Shown here piece after piece: positions 17,690 to 24,883 of a stretch of DNA of 64,000 bases. A program made the position numbers and the translations under genes. The notes under the pieces were generated by a model that was given only the letters and a program-made list of their open reading frames with translations, was not told where the DNA came from and made no database searches. Within the stretch, counting starts at the first letter, position 1. Each line of letters begins with the position of its first letter. The DNA is from Ruoffia sp044336205 (GTDB lineage Bacteria > Bacillota > Bacilli > Lactobacillales > Aerococcaceae): assembly GCA_044336205.1 (NCBI GenBank), contig CP172318.1, positions 1,550,001 through 1,614,000 of the forward strand, written 5' to 3'.

Positions 17690-19206
17690 TAAGCATCTCT
17701 CCCCTTGTTCTTCTCAGCGAAGTAGATTGTCGCATCAACCGCATTCTTCCAACCTTCATATAGGTACTCACGATGTTCCTCGTCCATCTGAGGTTCGAAT
17801 GTTTCGCCTACTTCAATTAAACTCTTCAATTCTTCTTGGTCTTTCCAGTAACCTACTGCTAATCCCGCTAAGTAAGCTGCACCAAGTGCTGTTGTTTCTA
17901 GTAATTTTGCGCGAACAACTTTTGTATTAGTAATATCTGATTGGAATTGCATTAAGTACTTGTTCATCGCAGCTCCACCATCAACACGCAACTCTTCAAT
18001 TTCAATGCCAGTATCTTTCTCCATTGTGTCTAACACATCTCTTGATTGGTAAGCAATTGATTGTAAGGTTGCCTTAACGATATCATTCTTATTAGTTCCG
18101 CGAGTAATACCGAATACAGAACCTCTAGCATTAGAATTCCAGTGAGGTGCACCTAGTCCGGTAAAGGCTGGCACTACATAAATCTCATCTTCACTATTTG
18201 AAGCATTTGCCATCTCTTCAGATTCTGGTGAGCTACTTACAAGATTTAATTCATCTCTTAGCCATTGAACAGCTGCTCCTGTTACGAAGATGGATCCCTC
18301 CAGAGCATAATTTACTTTACCATCTATTGAGTAACCAATCGTTGTTAGTAAGTTATTTTCAGAATCTTTTGGTTCTTCACCCGTATTCATAATCATGAAT
18401 GAACCAGTTCCATAAGTATTTTTCACCATTCCAGGTTCAAAAGCCATCTGACCGAATAAGGCAGCTTGTTGGTCCCCTGCCATACCCGCAATTGGAATTT
18501 CATGTCCGTAGAAGTGGTAAGTCTCTGTATGACCGTAAACTTCTGAGTTTGATTTAACTTCTGGTAACATACTTGCAGGAATATTAAGAATCTCTAGAAT
18601 TTCCTCATCCCACTTCAATTCATGAATATTGAATAACATTGTTCTTGCAGCGTTTGAGTAATCTGTTACGTGAACTTTCCCACCTGTTAGTTTATAGACT
18701 AACCATGAATCAATAGTTCCAAACAATAGCTCACCATTTTCCGCTCGTTCTTGTGCACCCTCTACTTTATCTAATATCCAACGAATCTTAGTAGCAGAGA
18801 AGTAGGCATCAATAACTAATCCTGTTTTTGATTTGAATAACTCAGTATATCCATCTACTTTTAACTGATCAGCTATTGGAGCAGTTTGTCTTGATTGCCA
18901 AACAATCGCATTATAAATTGGTTTTCCAGTTTCTTTCTCCCAAATAACGGTCGTTTCACGTTGATTAGTTATACCAATCGCTTCAATATCTTTAGGCTCT
19001 AGGTGACTTTCAATAATAGCTTTTGCCATAACGGCTTGGACATTATTCCAAATTTTATTCGCATCATGTTCTACCCAACCACTTTGTGGATATATTTGTT
19101 CAAATTCTTCTTGACCACTACCAATAATTTCACCTTTTTTATTAACAATAATGGCACGTGAACTTGTAGTACCTTGGTCAATCGACATAATAAATTTTTC
19201 AGACAT
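17689..19206 (-). CDS. glpK: Glycerol kinase
   Basis: Phosphorylates glycerol to glycerol-3-phosphate. The 505-residue FGGY kinase has the phosphate loop IDQGTTSSRAI, the substrate segment NQRETTVIW and AGMAGDQQAALFGQ. H231 in TYHFYG corresponds to the histidine that HPr phosphorylates in enterococcal GlpK, so activation by the PTS is expected. Sits between glpF (49 bases) and glpO (overlap), on the minus strand. Confidence 0.97.
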   Translation of the reverse strand: MSEKFIMSIDQGTTSSRAIIVNKKGEIIGSGQEEFEQIYPQSGWVEHDANKIWNNVQAVMAKAIIESHLEPKDIEAIGITNQRETTVIWEKETGKPIYNAIVWQSRQTAPIADQLKVDGYTELFKSKTGLVIDAYFSATKIRWILDKVEGAQERAENGELLFGTIDSWLVYKLTGGKVHVTDYSNAARTMLFNIHELKWDEEILEILNIPASMLPEVKSNSEVYGHTETYHFYGHEIPIAGMAGDQQAALFGQMAFEPGMVKNTYGTGSFMIMNTGEEPKDSENNLLTTIGYSIDGKVNYALEGSIFVTGAAVQWLRDELNLVSSSPESEEMANASNSEDEIYVVPAFTGLGAPHWNSNARGSVFGITRGTNKNDIVKATLQSIAYQSRDVLDTMEKDTGIEIEELRVDGGAAMNKYLMQFQSDITNTKVVRAKLLETTALGAAYLAGLAVGYWKDQEELKSLIEVGETFEPQMDEEHREYLYEGWKNAVDATIYFAEKNKGRDA

Positions 19207-19255
19207 TCTTATTCCCCTTTTTCTATTTGATTGAGTGACTATTCATACTTAATAA

Positions 19256-19969
19256 TTAAGCTATACCAGCTAAAACCATGTTATATAGCAACGCACCAAG
19301 AATGGCTCCAAGAATTGGTCCTACTACTGGAATCCATGCGTAACCCCAATCAGCATCGCCTTTTTTCTTCATTGGCAAGAATTGATATACAATACGTGGA
19401 CCTAGGTCACGAGCAGGGTTAATCGCATAACCTGTTGTTCCACCTAGTGAAAGTCCAATTGAAGTTACAATCGCACCTACGACAAATGGTCCAAACCCAG
19501 ATGACAGATTGTTAGGTCCCATTGCAAGTACCCCAATCATTAAGACGGCCGTACCAACAACTTCTCCAATAACATTCGATGTCGTATCTCTAACCGCTGG
19601 TCCCGTCGAGAAAGCAGCTAACTTAATTGCTGGATCTTGAGTCATGTCCCAGTGTGGTAAGTAATGTAACCATACAACTACTTGAGCTAACATAGCTCCA
19701 ATCATCTGTGCAAGAATAAAGTTTAATGCGGTTCCCCAAGAAACTTGTCCAAGAACCGCAAATCCAATCGAAACTGCTGGGTTAAGATGGGCTGGACTAT
19801 AGAAACCTGAAACTAATACTGCTAAGGTAACTGCAAGACCCCAACCTAAAGTAATCATAATCCAACCTGTGTTCTCGCCTTTAGTCCCCTTTAAGACGTT
19901 CCCAGCTACAACCCCATTACCTAATAGAACTAATACGAATGTACCTAAAAATTCACCTAAAAATTCCAT
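19256..19969 (-). CDS. glpF: Glycerol uptake facilitator
   Basis: Aquaglyceroporin of 237 residues in the cytoplasmic membrane. The two half-helix signatures are HLNPAVSIGF and AINPARDLGPR; the Asp after the second NPA is typical of glycerol rather than water channels. Six full membrane segments are evident. GGAGGATTA precedes the ATG. It lies between dhaM and glpK, which ties glycerol entry to both phosphorylation routes. Confidence 0.96.
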   Translation of the reverse strand: MEFLGEFLGTFVLVLLGNGVVAGNVLKGTKGENTGWIMITLGWGLAVTLAVLVSGFYSPAHLNPAVSIGFAVLGQVSWGTALNFILAQMIGAMLAQVVVWLHYLPHWDMTQDPAIKLAAFSTGPAVRDTTSNVIGEVVGTAVLMIGVLAMGPNNLSSGFGPFVVGAIVTSIGLSLGGTTGYAINPARDLGPRIVYQFLPMKKKGDADWGYAWIPVVGPILGAILGALLYNMVLAGIA

Positions 19970-20000
19970 GGTTAATCCTCCATTTTAAATGATTCATTTT

Positions 20001-20375
20001 TTATTTATTAATCTTCAATTCTAATAATTGCGCTTCAACCATATCAATGGTTGCTTCTGCTTGTAAGAGTGCTGCCGCTGTATAAGCTCCCTCCACAACA
20101 GGTACTGTGTATACTTTCACTTCCTTGTCTGACATCTCAATAGCCATCTCTAAGTTCATCTTAGCACTCCCTAAGTCGAAAAATGCCAATAATTTATCTT
20201 TAGGGTTTGACTCGATCATCTCCAATGCCGCATCAAAACTTGTTCCTATCCCTCCTTCTCCATCGCCACCTGCATGTGTGATGGCTACATCTTTAGCAAC
20301 CTCATCCAATAGATTATGTACACCTTGAGCTATATCCGCTGAATGTGACATAATTACGATTCCATACTCTGACAT
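20001..20375 (-). CDS. dhaM: PTS-dependent dihydroxyacetone kinase, phosphotransferase subunit DhaM
   Basis: EIIA-mannose-fold subunit of 124 residues that passes phosphate from HPr to the ADP bound on DhaL. H11 in IVIMSHSADIAQG is the predicted phosphorylation site; ITHAGGDGEGGIGTSF is a family signature. It is the single-domain form typical of Gram-positive bacteria, without the fused HPr/EI domains of E. coli DhaM. Starts right at the dhaL stop with GGAGG inside the end of dhaL. Confidence 0.95.
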   Translation of the reverse strand: MSEYGIVIMSHSADIAQGVHNLLDEVAKDVAITHAGGDGEGGIGTSFDAALEMIESNPKDKLLAFFDLGSAKMNLEMAIEMSDKEVKVYTVPVVEGAYTAAALLQAEATIDMVEAQLLELKINK

Positions 20376-20954
20376 CTATACACCTCCAGCTTCGATTAAA
20401 GCTTCAAATAATAATCCAGATGAATAAGCTCCTGGATCGATATGACCAATTGACCGTTCACCTACGTATGAGGCACGACCTTTAGTCGCTTTCATATCTT
20501 TCGTGTTATTAACAGCTTCGTCAATTAAATCAACCGTTAATTCACCTGTTTCGATTGCTCTCACTACTGGAGCCCATGTATCTATCATTGTCTTTTCACC
20601 TTCGGTTGATTTTCCACGTTTTTTAATGGCTTCTAATCCTTGATTCAAAGAATCTGCAAGGCTGTCACCTGCTTCTTGAGACTTGGCTACAGCTAAGATG
20701 GCTGAACCATACAATGGTCCCGCAGACCCACCTACTTTGCTAATTAAGTTTTTGGCAACTAACTTCAGGGCAGCAGCTGCTGAGTCAGTTGATTCAGTCT
20801 TTAAACTTTCCATGACTGCAATCATACCACGTGACATATTATTCCCATGGTCTGCGTCTCCAATCGGTGTATCTAATTCTGTTAATTTTACTTTTTCTTC
20901 TTGGATTTTATCATTAAAGATCTCCATCCATTTTAGTACAACATCCAATTCCAT
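20376..20954 (-). CDS. dhaL: Dihydroxyacetone kinase, ADP-binding subunit DhaL
   Basis: Holds a tightly bound ADP that is rephosphorylated by DhaM and donates phosphate to dihydroxyacetone on DhaK. Nucleotide/Mg motif TPIGDADHGNNMSRG near residue 35 and GGSAGPLYGSA near 75; DPGAYSSGLL at the end. I choose the ATG at 20954 (192 residues) because AGGAG stands eight bases before it; ATGs at 20960 and 20975 are alternatives with worse spacing. Confidence 0.94.
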   Translation of the reverse strand: MELDVVLKWMEIFNDKIQEEKVKLTELDTPIGDADHGNNMSRGMIAVMESLKTESTDSAAAALKLVAKNLISKVGGSAGPLYGSAILAVAKSQEAGDSLADSLNQGLEAIKKRGKSTEGEKTMIDTWAPVVRAIETGELTVDLIDEAVNNTKDMKATKGRASYVGERSIGHIDPGAYSSGLLFEALIEAGGV

Positions 20955-20965
20955 ACTCATCACTC

Positions 20966-21958
20966 CTACTTCCAAGCTGCTGTTTCTACTGAGGCATTTA
21001 AAGCTGTTAATAGCTCTTCATCTTCAATCTTAATCACAGTTAATGATAATCCTTGCATCTCAAGCGAGGTCATATTATCGCCAACTTTTTTGAATACAAC
21101 GTTTAAGTTTTTGGCTTCAACTAATTGACGCACATCATTCATAAACACATATTGTTCCATTAATGGCGTTCCACCCATACCATTCACGAATAAACCAAAT
21201 TGATCTTGATCACTATATTCAAAAGACTCTAATAATTTACTTACTAATTCTTTAGCTAATTCTTTAGAAGGCTTTAACTTTTCAGAGCGGTAACCAGGTT
21301 CCCCATGGATCCCCACTCCGTATTCGATTTCATCCTCTGCTAAGTTGAAACTTGGTTTTCCACCTTCAGGAGTTGTTGCTCCAGTTAATGCTAGTCCGAT
21401 GGTATGGATGTTAGGCACAAGTTTGTCAGCAATTTCTTTGATTTCAGCTAGTGACTTACCTTGCTCAGCGTAATATCCTAAGATTTTGTGAACTAGAACC
21501 GTTCCTGCTACCCCTCGTTTACCTTGTGTATAAAGAGAATCTTCTACACCAATGTCATCGTCTACAATAACAGTTTCAACCTCGATATCTTCCATCTCTG
21601 CTAATTCTTGGGCCATCTCAAAATTCATGACATCTCCAGAATAATTCTTTATAACTAAGAAAACTCCAGCTCCTTCGTCGGCTGCTTTAATAGCTTCTAG
21701 AATTTGATCTGGTGCAGGTGATGTGAATACTGGTCCACTTACTGCAGCAGATAACATCCCTTTACCAACAAATCCTGCATGCGAAGGCTCATGACCTGCT
21801 CCCCCACCAGAAACCACCCCAACTTTATTAGCTTTTTCTGCAGTTCTTACAATAACGTCAAAGCCATCTAATCTTTCCACAATATCATCATGGGTATAAG
21901 CTAAACCATCTAGCATCTCGTCTACAATTTGAGTTGGATTATTCATTATTTTCTTCAT
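20966..21958 (-). CDS. dhaK: Dihydroxyacetone kinase, substrate-binding subunit DhaK
   Basis: Binds dihydroxyacetone covalently through a histidine (hemiaminal) and receives phosphate from DhaL. The 330-residue protein has VSGGGAGHEPSHAGFVG near residue 50, KNYSGDVMNFEMA near 105 and the hemiaminal histidine in YGVGIHGEPGY near 220. AAAGGAG precedes the ATG. First gene of the six-gene operon that continues through dhaL, dhaM, glpF, glpK and glpO. Confidence 0.96.
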   Translation of the reverse strand: MKKIMNNPTQIVDEMLDGLAYTHDDIVERLDGFDVIVRTAEKANKVGVVSGGGAGHEPSHAGFVGKGMLSAAVSGPVFTSPAPDQILEAIKAADEGAGVFLVIKNYSGDVMNFEMAQELAEMEDIEVETVIVDDDIGVEDSLYTQGKRGVAGTVLVHKILGYYAEQGKSLAEIKEIADKLVPNIHTIGLALTGATTPEGGKPSFNLAEDEIEYGVGIHGEPGYRSEKLKPSKELAKELVSKLLESFEYSDQDQFGLFVNGMGGTPLMEQYVFMNDVRQLVEAKNLNVVFKKVGDNMTSLEMQGLSLTVIKIEDEELLTALNASVETAAWK

Positions 21959-21995
21959 GAAATGGTGCTCCTTTATATTTTGATCTTATAGCTTC

Positions 21996-22024
21996 ATATT
22001 ACTAAATGTAAGCGCTTATATCAA
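21996..22024 (-). promoter_or_regulatory. Promoter of the dha-glp operon with cre in its spacer
   Basis: Minus-strand TTGATA (22019-22024), 17-base spacer, TAATAT (21996-22001). The plus-strand box TGTAAGCGCTTATA (22007-22020) fits the cre consensus with one mismatch and fills the spacer, predicting direct CcpA repression. Confidence 0.75.
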
Positions 22025-22159
22025 CAGGTAAGGGCCAGTTTTGCTATTAAACTTTTTTATAAGGCAATACATCAATATCCTATTACTCTTTAGTTCAGAC
22101 ATTGTAAACTAGGATGTTGTTTTTGATCTAAACGGAGTGGGTTAATTGTGAAATTAATC

Positions 22160-22199
22160 ATAAAAAGCACTAGCAAAAATTTTAGAGTCTTTGCTAGTG
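22160..22199 (-). terminator. Second terminator-like hairpin downstream of csp
   Basis: Perfect 10-bp stem CACTAGCAAA / TTTGCTAGTG (22168-22177, 22190-22199), followed on the minus strand by CTTTTTATG. It lies ~60 bases beyond the first csp terminator, giving a tandem arrangement that shields the dha operon promoter. The remaining 22025-22160 stretch holds nothing that I can support. Confidence 0.55.
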
Positions 22200-22253
22200 T
22201 ACTGCTAGATGAAATTAATTCAGAAATTCAAAAATTCTATCATAAAAATAGAC

Positions 22254-22275
22254 AAAAAAACAGCCCCTAAGGGCT
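22254..22275 (-). terminator. Terminator of the cold-shock gene
   Basis: Stem AGCCC / GGGCT (22262-22275) followed on the minus strand by a run of seven T, 26 bases beyond the csp stop. Confidence 0.75.
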
Positions 22276-22300
22276 TGTTTAAGGGCTACTGAAATGTTAA

Positions 22301-22501
22301 TTATAATTTAACGATGTTAGTTGCTTGCTCTCCACGTTGTCCTTCTTCAATATCAAAAGAAACTTTTTGTCCTTCTTCTAAAGTTTTGAAACCTTCACCT
22401 TGGATAGCTGAGAAGTGTGCGAACACGTCTCCACCGTCTTCACGTTCAATGAATCCGAAACCTTTGTCTGCGTTAAACCATTTAACTGTACCTGTATTCA
22501 T
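22301..22501 (-). CDS. csp: Cold-shock protein, CspA family
   Basis: Single cold-shock domain of 66 residues that binds single-stranded RNA/DNA. RNP1 KGFGFIERE and RNP2 VFAHFSAI are both intact, and VKWFNADKGF opens the domain. The ATG follows GGAGGATATTTTT. The leader from the promoter at 22629-22657 is about 120 bases, as is usual for thermosensing csp mRNAs. Confidence 0.97.
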   Translation of the reverse strand: MNTGTVKWFNADKGFGFIEREDGGDVFAHFSAIQGEGFKTLEEGQKVSFDIEEGQRGEQATNIVKL

Positions 22502-22628
22502 AAAAAATATCCTCCATGTGTGCTTGTTGCACGTTGTATTTGCAATATATTGTTGTAAAAATAAATGGATTTAATCTTTGATGAATAAAAAGCCAATTAA
22601 TTTGTTAACTAATAATACTACATATCAC

Positions 22629-22657
22629 AGTATAACACCGGTTATTAGTTTTGTAAA
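22629..22657 (-). promoter_or_regulatory. Promoter of csp, giving a long 5' leader
   Basis: Minus-strand TTTACA (22652-22657), 17-base spacer, TATACT (22629-22634). Transcription would start near 22622, leaving roughly 120 untranslated bases (22502-22622), a length typical of cold-shock leaders. Confidence 0.75.
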
Positions 22658-22717
22658 GAGATAATGCACTAAATAATAATTAAATGATTTAGTTCATGTA
22701 TTTTTAGCTATTTTATT

Positions 22718-22755
22718 TGTAACCGTTTAACTTTGACGCTGAATAGGGGTATAAT
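22718..22755 (+). promoter_or_regulatory. Promoter of pckA with possible cre overlap
   Basis: TTTAAC (22726-22731), 18-base spacer, perfect TATAAT (22750-22755). TGTAACCGTTTAAC (22718-22731) over the -35 box is a weak cre-like sequence, in line with glucose repression of gluconeogenesis genes; that link is inference. Confidence 0.55.
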
Positions 22756-22834
22756 ATATTTAAATATACATGTAGTCATTGGTTCTAACTTGATGCATAT
22801 GGCTTTAAAACTTAAAAAGAAAGGTTGATTAATA

Positions 22835-24475
22835 ATGGTTTCAATTGGAAGTTTCTCAGATGATGTTATTCGTAAAACTAATCCTCACTTCTCGCAACTA
22901 AAAACAACGGTTGAGTCAGCTTTTTATTCTAATAATACACGCCAAATTAATACGATTAAAGAAGCTTACGACTTAGCAGCTTCTCTACCTCAAACAATTG
23001 TTCTCGATGCGAACGTAAAGCATGCTAAAGAATTAGGCTTAAACGAAGACGCAAAAATGCTTTTAGTTAATGACGGCGCTACTGTTGGTAGAACAGCTAA
23101 AGCAAGACGAATTGTCGGATTTAATCCGGAAGAAGATAAAAAGCTTATGCCCATTGTAAGAGAAGCTATTTATGATGCTAGTCTCAGACCTTTTATTAAA
23201 GGGCAAGCCTTCGTCGGCTTAGATGAGGACTTTATGATTAAAGCTCATATTACAATGCCAGAAAAGGAAGCAAATAACCTGTATTCGTGGTTAATGAACT
23301 TCCAAATAGTCAATGAGTCCTACAATAAAATGTATCGTCAATCTAAAGAATATGATGAAAATGATATATACGTATTCTTTGATCCAGAGTGGTCACATCC
23401 TGATTATCCAGATGGGCTGTCTTATATTGACCCTCAACAAAATGTTGCTTGTATTCTCGGGATGAATTACTTCGGAGAAACAAAGAAAGGAACTCTAACT
23501 CTGGCTTGGTCCTCTGCTCACCGCAATAAATACGTTGCTTGTCACGGTGGACTTAAGAAATTTAAATCTGACAATGGAGAGAATCACGTCGCTTCATTCT
23601 TTGGTCTTTCTGGTTCAGGAAAGTCAACGTTAACTCATGCTAAGCATAATAACCGCTACGAGATTGAAGTTCTGCATGACGATGCTTTTATTATTAGTGT
23701 TGAAGATGGTTCTTCTGTTGCCTTAGAACCTGCTTACTTTGATAAGACTAATGATTATCCGGCAGGACACGTGGAACAAGATTACTTTGTTACGATTCAA
23801 AACACTGGTGTTACTCTCAACCAAGATGGTAAGAAAGTTCTGGTAACTGAAGATATTCGTAACGGCAATGGCCGAACAGTAAAATCAAGATATTCAACAC
23901 CTAACCGAGTGGATAAGATAGATCAGCCAATTAATGCAATCTATTGGATTATGAAAGATGATTCTCTACCACCTCTTGTTAAGATTACAGATCCATTATT
24001 AGCTTCTGTCTTTGGTTGTACTTTAGCAACTAAACGTAGTAGTGCTGAAAACACGACTGAAAGTTTGGACAAAATTGTTATTGAACCCTATGCGAATCCA
24101 TTTAGAGTTTATCCGTTAGCTGAAGATTTTATGAAGTTTAAGGAATTATTCGATAATGGCGCGGAAGCTTATATCATCAATACAGGAGAATATCTCGGTC
24201 AGAAAGTTAAGCCTGAACATTCTCTAGCTGCGATTGAATCGGTTGTAGATAAAAATGGGGAATTTAGGACTTTTGGGGCGGTGAATAGTTTTGAATACCT
24301 TGTGATGGATGATTTTCCAGTACCTTTAGATGATTCTGACTACTTAAAATTGGTTCAAGAACGTATGCAAACGCGTTTAGATTTTATTTTACAGTATAAT
24401 TTAGATAATCCAACGGTTGCTTTAGATCAACAGGTGGCGACAGCTTTAGCAAATCTTATTGAGTCGTTGAATTAG
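22835..24475 (+). CDS. pckA: Phosphoenolpyruvate carboxykinase (ATP)
   Basis: Interconverts oxaloacetate + ATP with PEP + CO2 + ADP. The 546-residue enzyme has the kinase P-loop FFGLSGSGKST near residue 255, the metal motif LHDDAFII near 285, the substrate segment ILGMNYFGETKKG near 210 and TLATKRSSAEN near 410. No gluconeogenic fructose-bisphosphatase is in the window. In fermenting bacteria the enzyme may run towards oxaloacetate and succinate; the direction here is unknown. Stands alone between its own promoter and the structured region at 24476. Confidence 0.95.
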   Translation: MVSIGSFSDDVIRKTNPHFSQLKTTVESAFYSNNTRQINTIKEAYDLAASLPQTIVLDANVKHAKELGLNEDAKMLLVNDGATVGRTAKARRIVGFNPEEDKKLMPIVREAIYDASLRPFIKGQAFVGLDEDFMIKAHITMPEKEANNLYSWLMNFQIVNESYNKMYRQSKEYDENDIYVFFDPEWSHPDYPDGLSYIDPQQNVACILGMNYFGETKKGTLTLAWSSAHRNKYVACHGGLKKFKSDNGENHVASFFGLSGSGKSTLTHAKHNNRYEIEVLHDDAFIISVEDGSSVALEPAYFDKTNDYPAGHVEQDYFVTIQNTGVTLNQDGKKVLVTEDIRNGNGRTVKSRYSTPNRVDKIDQPINAIYWIMKDDSLPPLVKITDPLLASVFGCTLATKRSSAENTTESLDKIVIEPYANPFRVYPLAEDFMKFKELFDNGAEAYIINTGEYLGQKVKPEHSLAAIESVVDKNGEFRTFGAVNSFEYLVMDDFPVPLDDSDYLKLVQERMQTRLDFILQYNLDNPTVALDQQVATALANLIESLN

Positions 24476-24640
24476 AGCGCTACGAAAAGCCAAAAATTTG
24501 ATCATAGTGGAACCGTCTCTTACCTCAATTCGCGGAGGTGAAAGACTTGCCTGACTATTTAGCCCCTATGACTTGAAGGTCTAGGGGCTGATGTACATCA
24601 GTTCTTTCTTTACACAATAATTAAAACTTTGGCTTTTCTC
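24476..24640 (+). other. Structured intergenic element: three hairpins inside an inverted repeat
   Basis: Directly after pckA, GAAAAGCCAAA (24484-24494) is repeated inverted as TTTGGCTTTTC (24628-24638). Inside are a 12-bp stem with one mismatch (24515-24526 with 24535-24546), an 8-bp GC-rich stem AGCCCCTA / TAGGGGCT (24561-24568, 24582-24589) extended by GAC/GTC, and the perfect palindrome CTGATGTACATCAG (24588-24601). No open frame of note covers it. It may be a small RNA or 3' UTR structure, a MITE, or the end of a lost insertion sequence; I cannot name a family. Confidence 0.6.
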
Positions 24641-24795
24641 CGCTTTGGTGAGTGATTTATAATTGGAGTTTTTTTAATTGATTTGTGACTCGTTATACTT
24701 GATGGGCCTGGAGTTTTCAAAACTGATGATTTTTTAAATAGTCTGTGGTCGTTGTACTCGATTAAACTAGGGTTATTTAAATTGAAAGTCATCTC
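24640..24795. repeat. Imperfect tandem repeat, period ~60 bp
   Basis: Two and a half copies of a diverged unit. TGTGACTCGTTATACTTGAT (from 24684) matches TGTGGTCGTTGTACTCGAT (from 24744), and both are preceded by a T-rich stretch and followed by CCTGGAG/ACTAGGG-like and T/A-rich segments; a partial unit with GGTGAGTG and TTGGAGTTTT lies at 24647-24684. A 60-codon frame on the minus strand (24610-24792) runs through it and repeats at the peptide level (PSLIEYNDHRLFKKS, PGPSSITSHKSIKKT), but it has no ribosome site, so I do not call it a gene. Confidence 0.55.
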
Positions 24796-24823
24796 TTCAA
24801 TATGGGCTAATTAAAGATTAAAG

Positions 24824-24870
24824 AATCCCTTGGGAAGTTAGAGTTGATTCTGGCTTCTCAAGGGATTTTT
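24824..24870. terminator. Bidirectional terminator between pckA region and glmS
   Basis: AATCCCTTG (24824-24832) pairs with CAAGGGATT (24859-24867). On the plus strand TTTTTGTGTTTTT follows, serving pckA read-through; on the minus strand CTTTAATC follows, a weaker end for glmS. Confidence 0.7.
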
Positions 24871-24883
24871 GTGTTTTTAAATT

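Noticed and set aside
22148..22270. 40-codon GTG frame downstream of csp
   Set aside because: It runs across a strong hairpin that acts as a terminator on the minus strand, its ribosome-site spacing is poor, and the peptide has no recognisable pattern.
24484..24638. T-box or metabolite riboswitch in the pckA-glmS gap
   Set aside because: It lies downstream of pckA and converges on glmS, so there is no gene behind it to control, and no known riboswitch core is visible.
24610..24792. 60-codon minus-strand frame in the pckA-glmS gap
   Set aside because: No ribosome site or promoter; its internal peptide repeat follows from the DNA tandem repeat, so it is reported as a repeat instead.
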